Positions 21,947 to 32,888 of a stretch of 64,000 bases of DNA are shown here, piece by piece. The DNA lies in the NCBI GenBank assembly GCA_963921425.1, contig OY992833.1:8219228-8283227 (forward strand), written 5' to 3'. This DNA is from Dryas octopetala. Taxonomy: Eukaryota > Streptophyta > Magnoliopsida > Rosales > Rosaceae. Position numbers and translations under genes: made by a program. Positions within the stretch are counted from its first letter, which is position 1. Every line of letters starts with the position of its first letter. The notes beneath the pieces were generated by a model. It saw only the letters and a program-made list of their open reading frames with translations, had not been told where the DNA came from and did not search any database.

Positions 21947-22858
21947 CTTTTAAGTTTGAGGGTGGGGAATGCAATGCATGTTTCGAAAAAAAAAAAATAG
22001 TTTTTGAGTTTTTTTTTTCTTTGTTTTTGTGTCCCCAACTAATTGATTTTATTATGTATGGTTGTTATGAGCATGTTTAGCTTGGATGTATAGTATGAAT
22101 TCTTCTATCTCTAGTATTGGGTCATAACATGCTTTACAACTTTATGAAGTGGGCCTTGTTTTCATGAACTTAAGTGATAACTTGCATGTTTAGAGATGCG
22201 TACACTTAATAGAGTAGACTTGTATGACCTAAGTGAGCGTTTGAGCCCTGTACTTCAATTCTTGAGTGTTAACATTACTCTAATATTTTTCTTGTCATAT
22301 AAAGTCGTTGTGATGTCATTATTCTTTCTTTTGATTAAAGTACTTGGAATATAATTGTGAATCAATGAGCTAGAACTTCTCTCTTATTCTATACAAAGCA
22401 TGGATTTAACTACATGAATCTTAGGAAATGATATTAGGTCTTGTTTGTTTTAACCGTTAGCCTAAGGCCTACCCTATGTTATAACCCTAGTCAAACATTT
22501 TGAGCCTAATGACCTTTTCTTTGTTTACCCCTATACCAAACCCTAAGTTTGGGGGAGTTTCCCTCCTCTACCTGTTTACCTTACTGATGGATTTGCATTG
22601 AGCTAATGAATTGTGAGGTGGAAAAGAAATGTGTGTGCATAGGTTGGAAGAGAAGGATTTGTGCTTAAGATTGTTTGTCGTTCCCTTTGACCAAAAAAAA
22701 AAAATTTAATTAAAGGGAAAAGACGATTTCAAAGATTGAAGAAGAAAAGTGTTCGAATTCAAGCTATGAGTGCAAATTATGCAAAGAATGCCTCTGTGAT
22801 TTCCTTGTGCAAATCCATAGCCTGTAGCCTTTGTTATCCCTTTAATTTCAACACTTTA

Positions 22859-25459
22859 TGACAGGACCGCCCCCAGATTCCACCCTGAAACCCGGAGAGG
22901 TCCTGCAGGAATCCAAAATCAAGGAAAATTCTACCGAAAATTCGGCAGAACCTCCCCTGAAAATGGACTAACCCCGAAATTTCAAACCTGTTAAAAAGCA
23001 CTTCTAAAACAGCAACCACCTCTACCACAACCAAAAGGGTCTCAGACCCAACAATTTCACAGAGAAATGAACTTAATATTTAAAGTAGTTATCAGAGCCT
23101 CTATTCTATTACAAGAAATTTCTACAAAAATTAAATGGTGCCTACAGGGTCCGAGTCGGAAGATGGACACAAACGCCTCGACGTTACTGGCTCGACCTCC
23201 ACCAAAGCTACTACCTGGGGGGACAATTTAAGACAAAACAAGATAACTTGTGAGATAACTCAATGAGTGGACAGTTTATAAAAATGAAATCAAAAGTAAC
23301 CATTCTGTTTCAGAAAAATCTTCAGAACCACACTTAGCTCTAAGACCTCACGTCACTCTTTGAAATCCCCCAGTTTTTAAAAACTATTTTTAAAATCATT
23401 TCCGAAAATCATCTCAATAGACCTCAATATACTGAAAAAGCAATAAAACTTTCCAAGCTGAGAAATAGCAAATTTGAACTGAAATTATCTTATAAACTGA
23501 TATCTCAAAAACACTTATACTTAAAACTCACACCATACTTGTACCCGTACTGTAGACAATGTCCTGGCCACAATCCCACACACGGGCAGGCTCAAATCCT
23601 GGCCACAATCTCGTACGGAGGGTCGCTCCGCCAAGCAGGCTCACATCTTGGCCACAATCTCGTACGGAGGGTCGCTCCGCCAAGCAGGCTCAAATCCTGG
23701 CCACAATCCCGTGCATTTAACACAGGCAGGCTCGACTGGTCAACACGTGCATTTACACAGCAGTTTTTAAATACTCTTTTCACAATTCCCTTTAACAACC
23801 CAACTCATCAAACATGTATCTTTCCTCAAATCACAACGTCTCACTCTTTTAAAGTCATTAGTCTAAAAGGATATCATTTGAAAAAACTTTAAATAACAAT
23901 TCTCAACACAAATCCACCATTAAATAAATGAAATCATAGACATTTAGAAACATAAACTTTTATAAAAATAAAGTCCACTCACAAATTGGGAAGTCTAGTT
24001 TTGATCCTCCACCGGATCGTCACGAGCCACGGTCGCCTCGCCTGAAACAAGAAAATCATCCAAGGATAGCTTCATAATCTAAAAAGTGTCCAAATTCAAT
24101 CTCAATATAAACTTTGGTTCACCCGAACAGCCTCCACCTACCCTAAATCGATAACCAACTAAAAAAAACATTTAAATTGTTGCTAGATAATTAATATGAC
24201 AGCGGGGTGGTTAGAGCCACTGCCGTCATCACTCAAGTGGTGACATCAATATCAAATTCCAAAATTTCTCCAAAATCCACACCCTTTTCGATTCTAAACT
24301 TCGATTGGGGTTTCATATGAATAAAAATTACCCGACAATGGTCCAAAATAAACTCCAAAACAAAATGTACAAGGCCAACCCGAAATGACCCATAATTCCT
24401 CAAAATTAAGTTCCTAAATACTCAAAAACTATCAATTCTCCAAGATTTTCTTCGAACCATTAGTTCTAAACTTAAATTAAAGATTATTAGGGATGAGAAT
24501 TGTACAAAAATACATACAACATCATCAAATTTTGAATATTTGATAGGAACCCGAAATGAGCCCTAAACCCCAATTTTCCAAAATCACAATTGTTCAAAAT
24601 TGACAGGTAACACCATATGGGTTTGGAAGCCCATGAAGAAAGGAAGAAAACCCACTAACCAATTTCTTGATCGGAGCTCGAAGATGGCCGGAATCGGCAA
24701 GAGAAACTGGCGGCTGGGGGAGTTTTCTCCGGCGATTTCCTGCGCACAGGGGTGGCGGGCCGGCAAGGGGTGGCACAGAAAGGAACGGCCGGCTCACAGG
24801 GGTCACGACGGTGGTCTCATGTCGCCGGGAAAGTGGCCGGAGGCTGTCCTCCAGTGTCGGTGTCGCACGCACAGAGGGGAAGAGAGAAATGGGTGCGGGG
24901 AGAGAGAGAGATCGGGGGAGACGAGAGAGAGAAGGGGGAGGCTGAGGTGGTGCCGTCGCCGTCTCCTGGCCGGACGGCGAGGGAAGCAGGCCGGAGAGGA
25001 GAGTGTGCCAGGGGAGGGGCGTCGGGGAGAGATAACAGGGAGAGAGAGTGAGGCGTGAGAGGAGAGAGAAAGTCCAGAATTTTCTGGACCTTTGGGGTTT
25101 TAAAACCCACTTTTATAAATTTACAAAATTGCCCCTCACTTCACATGTCCGTATCTTCCAAACCGTAACTCGGATCGAAGCGTGCTACGTGTCTATGAAA
25201 TCGTGGGATCGAAACCTATCTAACGGACCCAAAGTCAAAATCAAAAGCCCTTTTATTTTAAAAGTCAACTTTGGGTCAAGACCAATAAAAAAAATTTTAA
25301 CCCAAAACCCTTTTTTATTTCTCAATTAAATTCCCAAATTATTTAGAATAAAAACTTGAAAAGATACGAGTCTCTCAAATCCATTTCCCAATATGCCTCT
25401 ACATGGCCAAAACGAATAAAAATTAAAATTTCTCCTGAATTTTGGGTCGGGTCGTTACA
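22859..25459 (-). repeat. Solo LTR (about 2.6 kb) of an unrelated family, ends TGTAACGACCC...CCTGTCA
   Basis: On the minus strand it starts TGTAACGACCCGACCC and ends GGTCCTGTCA. It is flanked by CTTTA (22854-22858) and CCTTA (25460-25464), a 5-bp TSD with one mismatch; sibling copies show CCTTA in the empty site. A TATAAAAG motif on the minus strand near 25110-25117 precedes a CT-rich leader (about 24820-25080), which supports the minus orientation. It is much more GC-rich at 24650-25060 than its surroundings. There is no PBS, PPT or coding domain, so it is probably a solo LTR. TGTAACGACCC ends occur in several plant gypsy families; I do not assign one. Reading frames in the GC-rich part are mutually overlapping and look spurious. 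Confidence 0.75.
23587..23711. repeat. 49-bp tandem repeat, about 2.6 copies
   Basis: Units start at 23587, 23636 and 23685 (CAGGCTCAAATCCTGGCCAC...). Each contains an inverted CGGAGGGTCGCTCCG segment except the last, partial unit. A diverged copy of the CCTGGCCACAATC core precedes it near 23562. It lies within the solo LTR at 22859-25459. Confidence 0.85.
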
Positions 25460-26017
25460 CCTTATCCTAACCTAAGCCTCCGTTACAACCCTTATTAAAG
25501 CCCTACTTGATCTTGGGAGAATTGTAGTTCATTATGTAGAGTCTAGATAAAAGGGAAGCTTATGGTTATTGATTCTGTTGCAAGTATCTTAATTCCCTTT
25601 CTTGAGATCAGTGTTTCTGTTTCAAGTGCCTTTCTTTCATGATTAATATGTGACATTTTTGTATTTGTTTAGCATATCATCTCTCACATATACTTGAGTG
25701 CACGTGTCAACCCAATCTCTGAGTGTTTTATTGTTGAGAGTATGACTTAGTGAGAATTTGAGTTGATGTTATTTTGGATATGCTGACTTAGTCTTGTTTG
25801 TCTGAACACTTGAGTTTGTGTCAAGGATGGTCCATTTAGTTCATGGAGGAATAAAGTATGTTAGCTGAAGCGTTATTAGAGGTTGAAGAATGAATTCTAT
25901 ATGTATCTTGCTTGACTATGCTATTTATGGCTGTACTTATGAAATCATGTGTTGGGATGTTTTGAGTCTGTCTTGAGTCTTTTCTTTGTTCTTTTTGCTC
26001 GAGGACTAGCAAAATCT

Positions 26018-26030
26018 AAGTTTGGGGGTG
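26018..26030 (+). other. Polypurine tract, element 4
   Basis: AAGTTTGGGGGTG immediately before the LTR start TGTTGAGTGC on the plus strand; identical to the PPT of 2b. Confidence 0.85.
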
Positions 26031-26849
26031 TGTTGAGTGCGCATTTTACACTATTTTATGATACTAACTCCCTAACTCAGAGTGCAAGAACTCGATATTT
26101 TGTGTGTTGTTAGTTTGTTTTTGTTTTTATAGGATAAAATGAGCAAAGAAGAGAAAAGGAGCCAAAAGAGCCTGTTTTAGACGTTTCCTAGTCAAACTAG
26201 GAAAAGTGGAGAAATCCTGGTCACACTAGGAAATGTTGAATCTCAGTCAAACTAGGATTCTTAGTCTCACAAGGAAAGATCAAACTTGAAAAAGAAGGAA
26301 TCATAACGATCCAAAGCCAGAAATGAGAAATTCTAGTTGGAGCAGGAAATCCTGTTTCAACTAGGAAACCTAATCCGAGTAGGAAATGGAGTCCTAATGA
26401 AGATAGTTGTCATGAGGGGCAAAATGGTAATTGTAAAATTCCAAGTGAGATAGAAATCCTAAGTCAACAAAGATTCCTAGGTGGACAAGGAGAAGTGGTC
26501 AACAAGTCAAAGTCAACAAGTCAAAGGTTCTAGAAGCTTCTGGAACACATTGGGCCAAAGCACAAATGGATGAGATGAATTTCAGCCAAGGGATTGGACT
26601 TGGGCCAGGCGTGAAACCCTAAGGAGGGTGCGGCATGGGCTTAAGTGAAACCCTAAGGAGGGTGCGACATGGACTTAAGTGATGGGCCATGCAATTGGCG
26701 CATGGGCTGAAGGAGAAAAATCTAAGTGACTTGCGCAAGGGGCTGCTGTTATGTGTATTGGGCTTAAGTGAGTATGGCCTTGGTCCATTAGGTCAAGTTA
26801 CATCAATCCCACATTGGAGAGGAATAGAAAATGCAGCCCCACTCACCTC

Positions 26850-26859
26850 TATAAATATA
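26850..26859 (+). promoter_or_regulatory. TATA box, 3' LTR of element 4
   Basis: TATAAATATA on the plus strand, the same position as in the 2b LTRs. Confidence 0.6.
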
Positions 26860-29800
26860 TCTTTAAAAATCAGAAAATGGGTTCTGAAGTGGTGCTCTCT
26901 TCTTTTAATTTTCGGAAACCCTAGCAGCCTCCATCACCTTTCTCTTGCCGCACACCTTAGCAGCCCCATCTCTCTTTCTTTTCTTTCTTTCTTTTCTCCT
27001 CTTGCCGCACACCCTAGCAGCCACCTCCAGCAGCCATCTTCTATTCTTATTTTCTTTTATGTTGGTGCCGACTTGAAGAGGAGGAAGGAGTCGAAGCTGC
27101 AGCCATATCCACCAGCCACACCATCACCACCTTGCTGCCACCTTGCTGAGCACTTCAGCCATCTTGCCGTGGAACCCAAGGCCGAGCAGCAGCCATCACG
27201 CCACTCTTGCAGCCGCACCATCTCATGCTGCCATCTCACCTCCACCTTGCTACCCCGGCTTGATCTCTCTCCCTTTTATTTTAATTTCCATTGTTTTAAT
27301 TATGCATCGTTTATTTGTGGATTTAATTATGCATAGCTAAATATTGGGCTAGGGCTAGGATGAAGCCCTAGCAATGCTGTTTACTTTCACTATGGATTAT
27401 TGATATTTTAATTATTTACATGTTGACAAATTTTTGATCTCTGTTTAAATTGACTCTATTTGTTTCGCATCTTTGACTGATCACTTTAGGTTGCATGCAT
27501 CTAGATTTATGTTGTGAAACTAAACAAGCTCGAAAGGATGATAGTTTCAATAGGCAACAAGTGGGTATCCTAAGATAATATTCATGAGAAAAGAGATCAT
27601 AGAGGACATATGTTGAATGTTTTCTTAGAACAAAATAAACAATTATCTCATTCTAAGTTTACTCGCAAGTGCACGAATCGCATTAGTAGCAAAGCGTACA
27701 AGCACGAGGTCGATCCCACAGGGAATGGTTAATAAACAACAAATCAGTGCAATTAATCACTAGAATAACTAAATGGGGGGTTTTGGAAAGATGGAACACA
27801 CGCACACATCACCACACGCACACACACTTTATTCTATCTTGCAATGTTAAGTTTTCAGTTTCAAATCAGATAAACATGCAATAACCATCCAAGGCTAATG
27901 ACAGTTAATTTGAACACAACATATTAAAGTTTGACAGCTAAAAAGGTTTGGCTAGTTACTTTCTCGCCATTGTTCTCCTAATGCATAAACTAAGAGCTTC
28001 TTGGGCCTTCCTTAGCTAGTTAACCTACATGTTCCCTAGTTCAAGCTAAGGCAGCTGTTACCCATGCAGGAGTCATTAAGTTTTATTAGAACGTCAAACA
28101 TGCACAACATATAAGCTTTGAGTATTTTCTTATAGAGGTCGCCCAACCCCACTACCAAGAATAATCCCTTATTCCCTTGTTACTTGTGGTTTAGTGTCTT
28201 TGACTATTTCACAGCTAAACCTAACAGATAAACTAGATGCAATTACCCTAAGGTGGCCAGTTGATGAGTGTTCATTTTACGTTATTTTATGATACTAACT
28301 CCCTAACCTAGAGTGTTAGAACTCGATACTTTGGTGTTTGTTATCTTGTTTTGTGTTTTTAGGTCTAATGAAGCAAAAATAGGAATAGGAGCAAATGGAG
28401 CCGTTTTGGGACATTTCCTGGACAAACTAGGAAACGAGCAGAAATCCTAGTCAAATGAGGATTCCTAGTCACAAGAGGAAACATCAAGCCCATAACCATC
28501 ATTGCCAAGCCAGAAATGAGAAATCCTAATTGAAGCAGGAATTCTTGGTTGAACTAGGAAACCTAATCCTACTAGGAAAAGGAGTCCTGATGAGACTAGG
28601 AGTCACTAGGGGCAATATGGTCATTATGAGAAGTTGAAATGGACAAGGAATCCTACATCTACAAGGAATCCTAGTGGGACTAGGAAAGGTTGGTCAAAGT
28701 CAACTCTATCAAGTCAAGGTTCCAGAAGCTTCTAGAAGGTGGTGGACATCCATGGAAATGAGGGGCGAAATGGAAAGTTAAAGTCAATGGTCAAGGGTCA
28801 ACTATGACATGTCATCAAGTCAAATGGGCCATGGGCCTATGTGGAAGTTAATGGCCAGGTGGCAGCCCATGCATACATGCGCATCCCATGCAAGCCCATG
28901 CGCCTAAACCTAGCAGCCCAAGTCCATCACGCCATGCAAGGTGGCAGCCCATGCACTGAAACCCTAGGGCCTATGTGCAACCCATTCCGCCCAAGTCATG
29001 CAGTCATGCGCAAGCCATGCAGCCCAAGTCCATCACGCCATGCAAAGAGAAAGCCCAAGGAATCCTAGCTGAAAAAGAAGTCAAAACCCTGGAAAATAGA
29101 GCACCAATTTCGACAGCAATTCTGTAATTCTCCAGAGAGAACCAGGTAGCATGCCATATATGGTTGGAAAGATACGGATGTTAGCTTCGCAGGGAATTTT
29201 ACGGATTTCAATTCCGAGTTTTCTAGCTCAAGATATGGCCATTTTAGTGGAGGTAGCGCAGCAGTTCCGCGAGCTGAAAATAAGTTACGCCCAAAAAGAG
29301 CCCAAATCAGCCCAAGGCCCACTTTTGGCCGAAAATTAGAAGTCTTAAGGAGCAAGAAATTCACTTAAGCCCATGTTCTTTTAATGAAACCCTAGCCACA
29401 CCTTGTCTTCTCCTTGCCTCCAAAGGAATCCTCACCTCACCTCTATAAATATATCCTATTCTCTCATTGTTTAGGGTTTCCATATTTTTATATTTTCAGA
29501 ATTCAGAGAGAGAGGGGGAGGCCGAATTTCAGAGAGTGAGAGTGAGAGGGTGGCGCCACTTGAGGGAGAATGAGAGACCATGTGCCGCAGCCCTAGCTCA
29601 CCTTTTCCGTGAGCCTCCTTGCTGCTATGTCTCTCCTCTTCTTCTCTCTTGTGCCGCTGCCACCCTCTTGTGATGTTCTTTGTTTTTCTTTTGATTTTCT
29701 TCTTTTTCTTTAGTTAATTAGCTTGTTCTTGCTTTCATTGTGGATTTAATTATTATAATGGAAGTTAGAACTTTTATTTTCTTTATTATTATGTTTTGAG

Positions 29801-30111
29801 TTTTTTTTATTGCTTTGCTAAGTTGGATGATGAAACTTTAATTGTGAGTTATGCAATGGTGACACTTGTGATTTAATTTGATGCATGTAGTAAATCCTTG
29901 ATCTCTATTTAAATTGACTTTATTTGTTTTGCATCTTTGACTGATCACCTTAGGTTGCATGCATCTAGATTTATGTTGTGAAACTAAACAAGCTCGAAAG
30001 GATGATAGTTTCAGTAGGCAACAAGTGGGTATCCTAAGATAATATTCATGAGAAAAGGGATCATAGATGACATACAGTACATTAATTTGGATCCATGCGC
30101 TATGTGTTTGT

Positions 30112-32612
30112 TGTTGATGTGTTTTCTTAGAACAAAACAAACAATTATGTCATTCTAAGTTTACTCGCAAGTGCACGAATCGCATCAGTAGCAAAGCGTA
30201 CAAGCACGAGGTCGATCCCACAGGGAATGGTTAATATACAACAAATCAGTGCAAATAATCACTAGAAAAACTAAATGGGGGGTTTTGAAAGATGGAAACA
30301 CACGCACACATCACCACACGCACACACACTTTATTCTATCTTGCAATGTTAATTTTCAGTTTCAAATCAGATAAGCATGCAATAACCATCCAAGGCTAAT
30401 GACAGTTAATTTGAACACAACATATTAAAGTTTGACAGCTAAAAAGGTTTGGCTAGTTACTTTCTCGCCATTTTTCTCCTAATGCATAAACTAAGAGCTT
30501 CTTGGGCCTTCCTTAGCTAGTTAACCTACATGTTCCCTAGTTCAAGCTAAGGCAGCTGTTACCCATGCAGGAGTCATTAAGTTTTATGAGAACGTCAAAC
30601 ATGCACAACATATAAGCTTTGACTATTTCCTTATAGAGGTCGCCCAACCCCACTACCAAGAATAATCCCTTATTCCCTTGTTACTTGTGGTTTAGTGTCT
30701 TTGACTATTTCACAGCTAAACCTAACAGATAAACTAGATGCAATTACCCTAAGGTGGCCAGTCAAAGGATGCAAACAACTAGTGACGGGGGTTTTAATAG
30801 ATAGTGGAAATTTAATAAGTGCAAACATCAAACTAACAGACCAAGAGACGGATAAACGATTTGTTAAAGCATACGAGTCCATTAATCAACCTACGACTAA
30901 CATGCAAGATAGAATAACTAACCTACATAATTAAATAAAACAAATAAAAGAAACAAAACAGCAACAAATAAATGAAATCCCAATTCATGATTGTTAACGG
31001 AAATCAGAAACACAAATTAAACAAACTTAGAAGCATAAACTAAATGAAATCAGAAACGCAAGACACACAAGATTAAACGCATGCACTAATTAAAAATCAG
31101 AAACATAAAGCAACTAGAACAACTACACAATTAAATGAGATCACATAAATTAAATTGCATAAACATAAATAGCTAAATAATTTCAGAACCAAAGCTATAA
31201 AAGAATTAAAGAGACAACTAAATAAAACAGCAAACTAATTAAATAAAATCGGTAACATGATCCAACAACAAGAATAGATACTAGAAGGAAAAGGAAAACA
31301 AAAATCAGAGGTGCAACAAATGGGGGCTGCGGCAAGGAGGGAGGAAGAAGGAGGCACCTAGCACAAGCAATTGGCTTACGGCAAGGTGAGCTTGGGCTTG
31401 CGGCAGCAGGTGGTCCTTCCCTCTCACTTGTCACGCCACCCTCTTCCTAAACCTCTCTCTGAATTCGGCTCACCTTACAAGAATAAAAGTCTGAAACTAA
31501 AACCCTAAAACAGCAAAATAAAACTAAGAGGGAGAGAGAGTGATTTCGGCTGGACGAGGAGAGAAAATAATGTTCTCTAAAAGTCTGAATGAGGGGATTT
31601 AAATAGGAGAAGCCTTCTTTGAGAGGCAAGGAAAAGACTTGCGGCTGCATAGGGTTTTCCTTCTCCTAGTGCCTTACGGCTTCAGCTAGGGTTAGCTGAC
31701 TAGGGCCTTGGCGTGATGGGCTGCTCCCTTATGGGCTTGAGTGGCTCACGCCTAGCCTAGCTAGGGTCCCTCCTTGGCGCATGGGCTGGTAGTCTTGGGC
31801 TTTGGGCTTGCATGTTGGGCTTCCATGTTGGGCTTCAGTAGCTTGCACAAGATGGGCTAGGGTTTCACTCCATGGGCTTCCACCTTGGGCTTGTCACCTT
31901 GGGCTTGCGCATGGCCCCTTATCTTGCTAGGGTTTGCATGGCATGCATGCGCATGCATGGCTGCCATCTACCTCCTTGCGTGTGGCTTTTGGGCTGCTAG
32001 GGTTTGGGCCCATGCATGTGCATGCATGGCCCACTTGGTTCGGCATCCCTAGGGCCCATGGGCCCTACACTTTTGACTTCCCATTTTGCCCCTCATTTCC
32101 ATTTGAATTCAAATTCATTTCTTCCCTCCATTCATTTCCATGGATTTCCACCACCTTCTGGAAGCTTCTGGAACCTTGAAAAACATTTCCTGGTGCAACT
32201 AGGATTTCTTGAAAATGAGAGATTCCTTATCCATTTCGACTTCTCATAATGACCATATTGCCCCTGGGGTCTCCTAGTGTCACTAGGACTCCTTTCCCTA
32301 GTTGGGTTAGGTTTCCTAGTTCAACCAGGATTTCCTGTTCGAATCAGGATTTCACATTTCTGGCTCCGCAATGATGGTTCTGGACTTGATGTTTCCTAGT
32401 GTGACTAGGAATCCTCATTTGACTAGGATTTCTACACTTTTCCTGGTTTGACCAGGAATTGTCCCAAAATGGCTCCATTTGCTTCTTTTTCTCATTTCTG
32501 CTTCATTTGACCTGAAAACACAAAAACAAGACAAGAAACACAAAATAGCGAGTTCTAACACTCTAGGTTAAGGAATTAGTATCATAAAGTGATGCAAAAT
32601 GCACACTCATCA
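30112..32612 (-). repeat. Solo family-B LTR (2501 bp), TSD TTTGT
   Basis: Ends are TGTTGATGTG and GCACACTCATCA on the plus strand, with a perfect TSD TTTGT at 30107-30111 and 32613-32617. It is the innermost, hence youngest, of the four LTR layers at this spot. No internal sequence is present. Confidence 0.94.
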
Positions 32613-32868
32613 TTTGTCACTCTCACAGATCGTAACGACTCTTGCATGGGTAACAGCTGCCTTAGCTTAGAACTAGGGAACATGCAAGTTAATTGACTAA
32701 GGAAGGCCCAAGAAGCTCTTATTTTATGCACAGTAAGGGGAGTAATTGCTAAAAGTGACTAGCCAAACCTTTTAGTAGATGAACTTTATTACATTTATGC
32801 ATTATCTTGAATTGCTTGGTTGTATTTCCATCAATTGGTGTGGATTCTGAATTCTTAGCATTGCAATT

Positions 32869-32888
32869 GTGTGTGTGTGTGTGTGTGT
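32869..32888. repeat. TG-dinucleotide microsatellite
   Basis: About ten TG units, followed by further interrupted TG/GTG repeats to about 32942, in the unique tail of the mosaic LTR. Confidence 0.8.

Larger units (their letters stand above)
21698..26017 (+). other. 3' noncoding region of Athila element 4 (interrupted)
   Basis: Collinear with the 3' region of 2b in the opposite orientation. It shows the post-stop hairpin (21739-21756), the conserved AAACATTG/CAATGTTT hairpin (21927-21946), a PPT-like motif near 21953-21967 (one G to A change), a second near 22543-22555, and the CTCGAGGACTAGC segment before the true PPT. A foreign solo LTR occupies 22859-25459. No env-like ORF is visible. Confidence 0.78.

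Noticed and set aside
23587..23711. Possible CRISPR-like or minisatellite locus
   Set aside because: Only about 2.6 directly adjacent 49-bp units with no unique spacers, inside a plant LTR; an ordinary tandem repeat.
24594..25110. Several 80-150 codon ORFs in the GC-rich part of 22859-25459
   Set aside because: Mutually overlapping on both strands in a GC/CT-rich LTR leader, with no recognisable domain.
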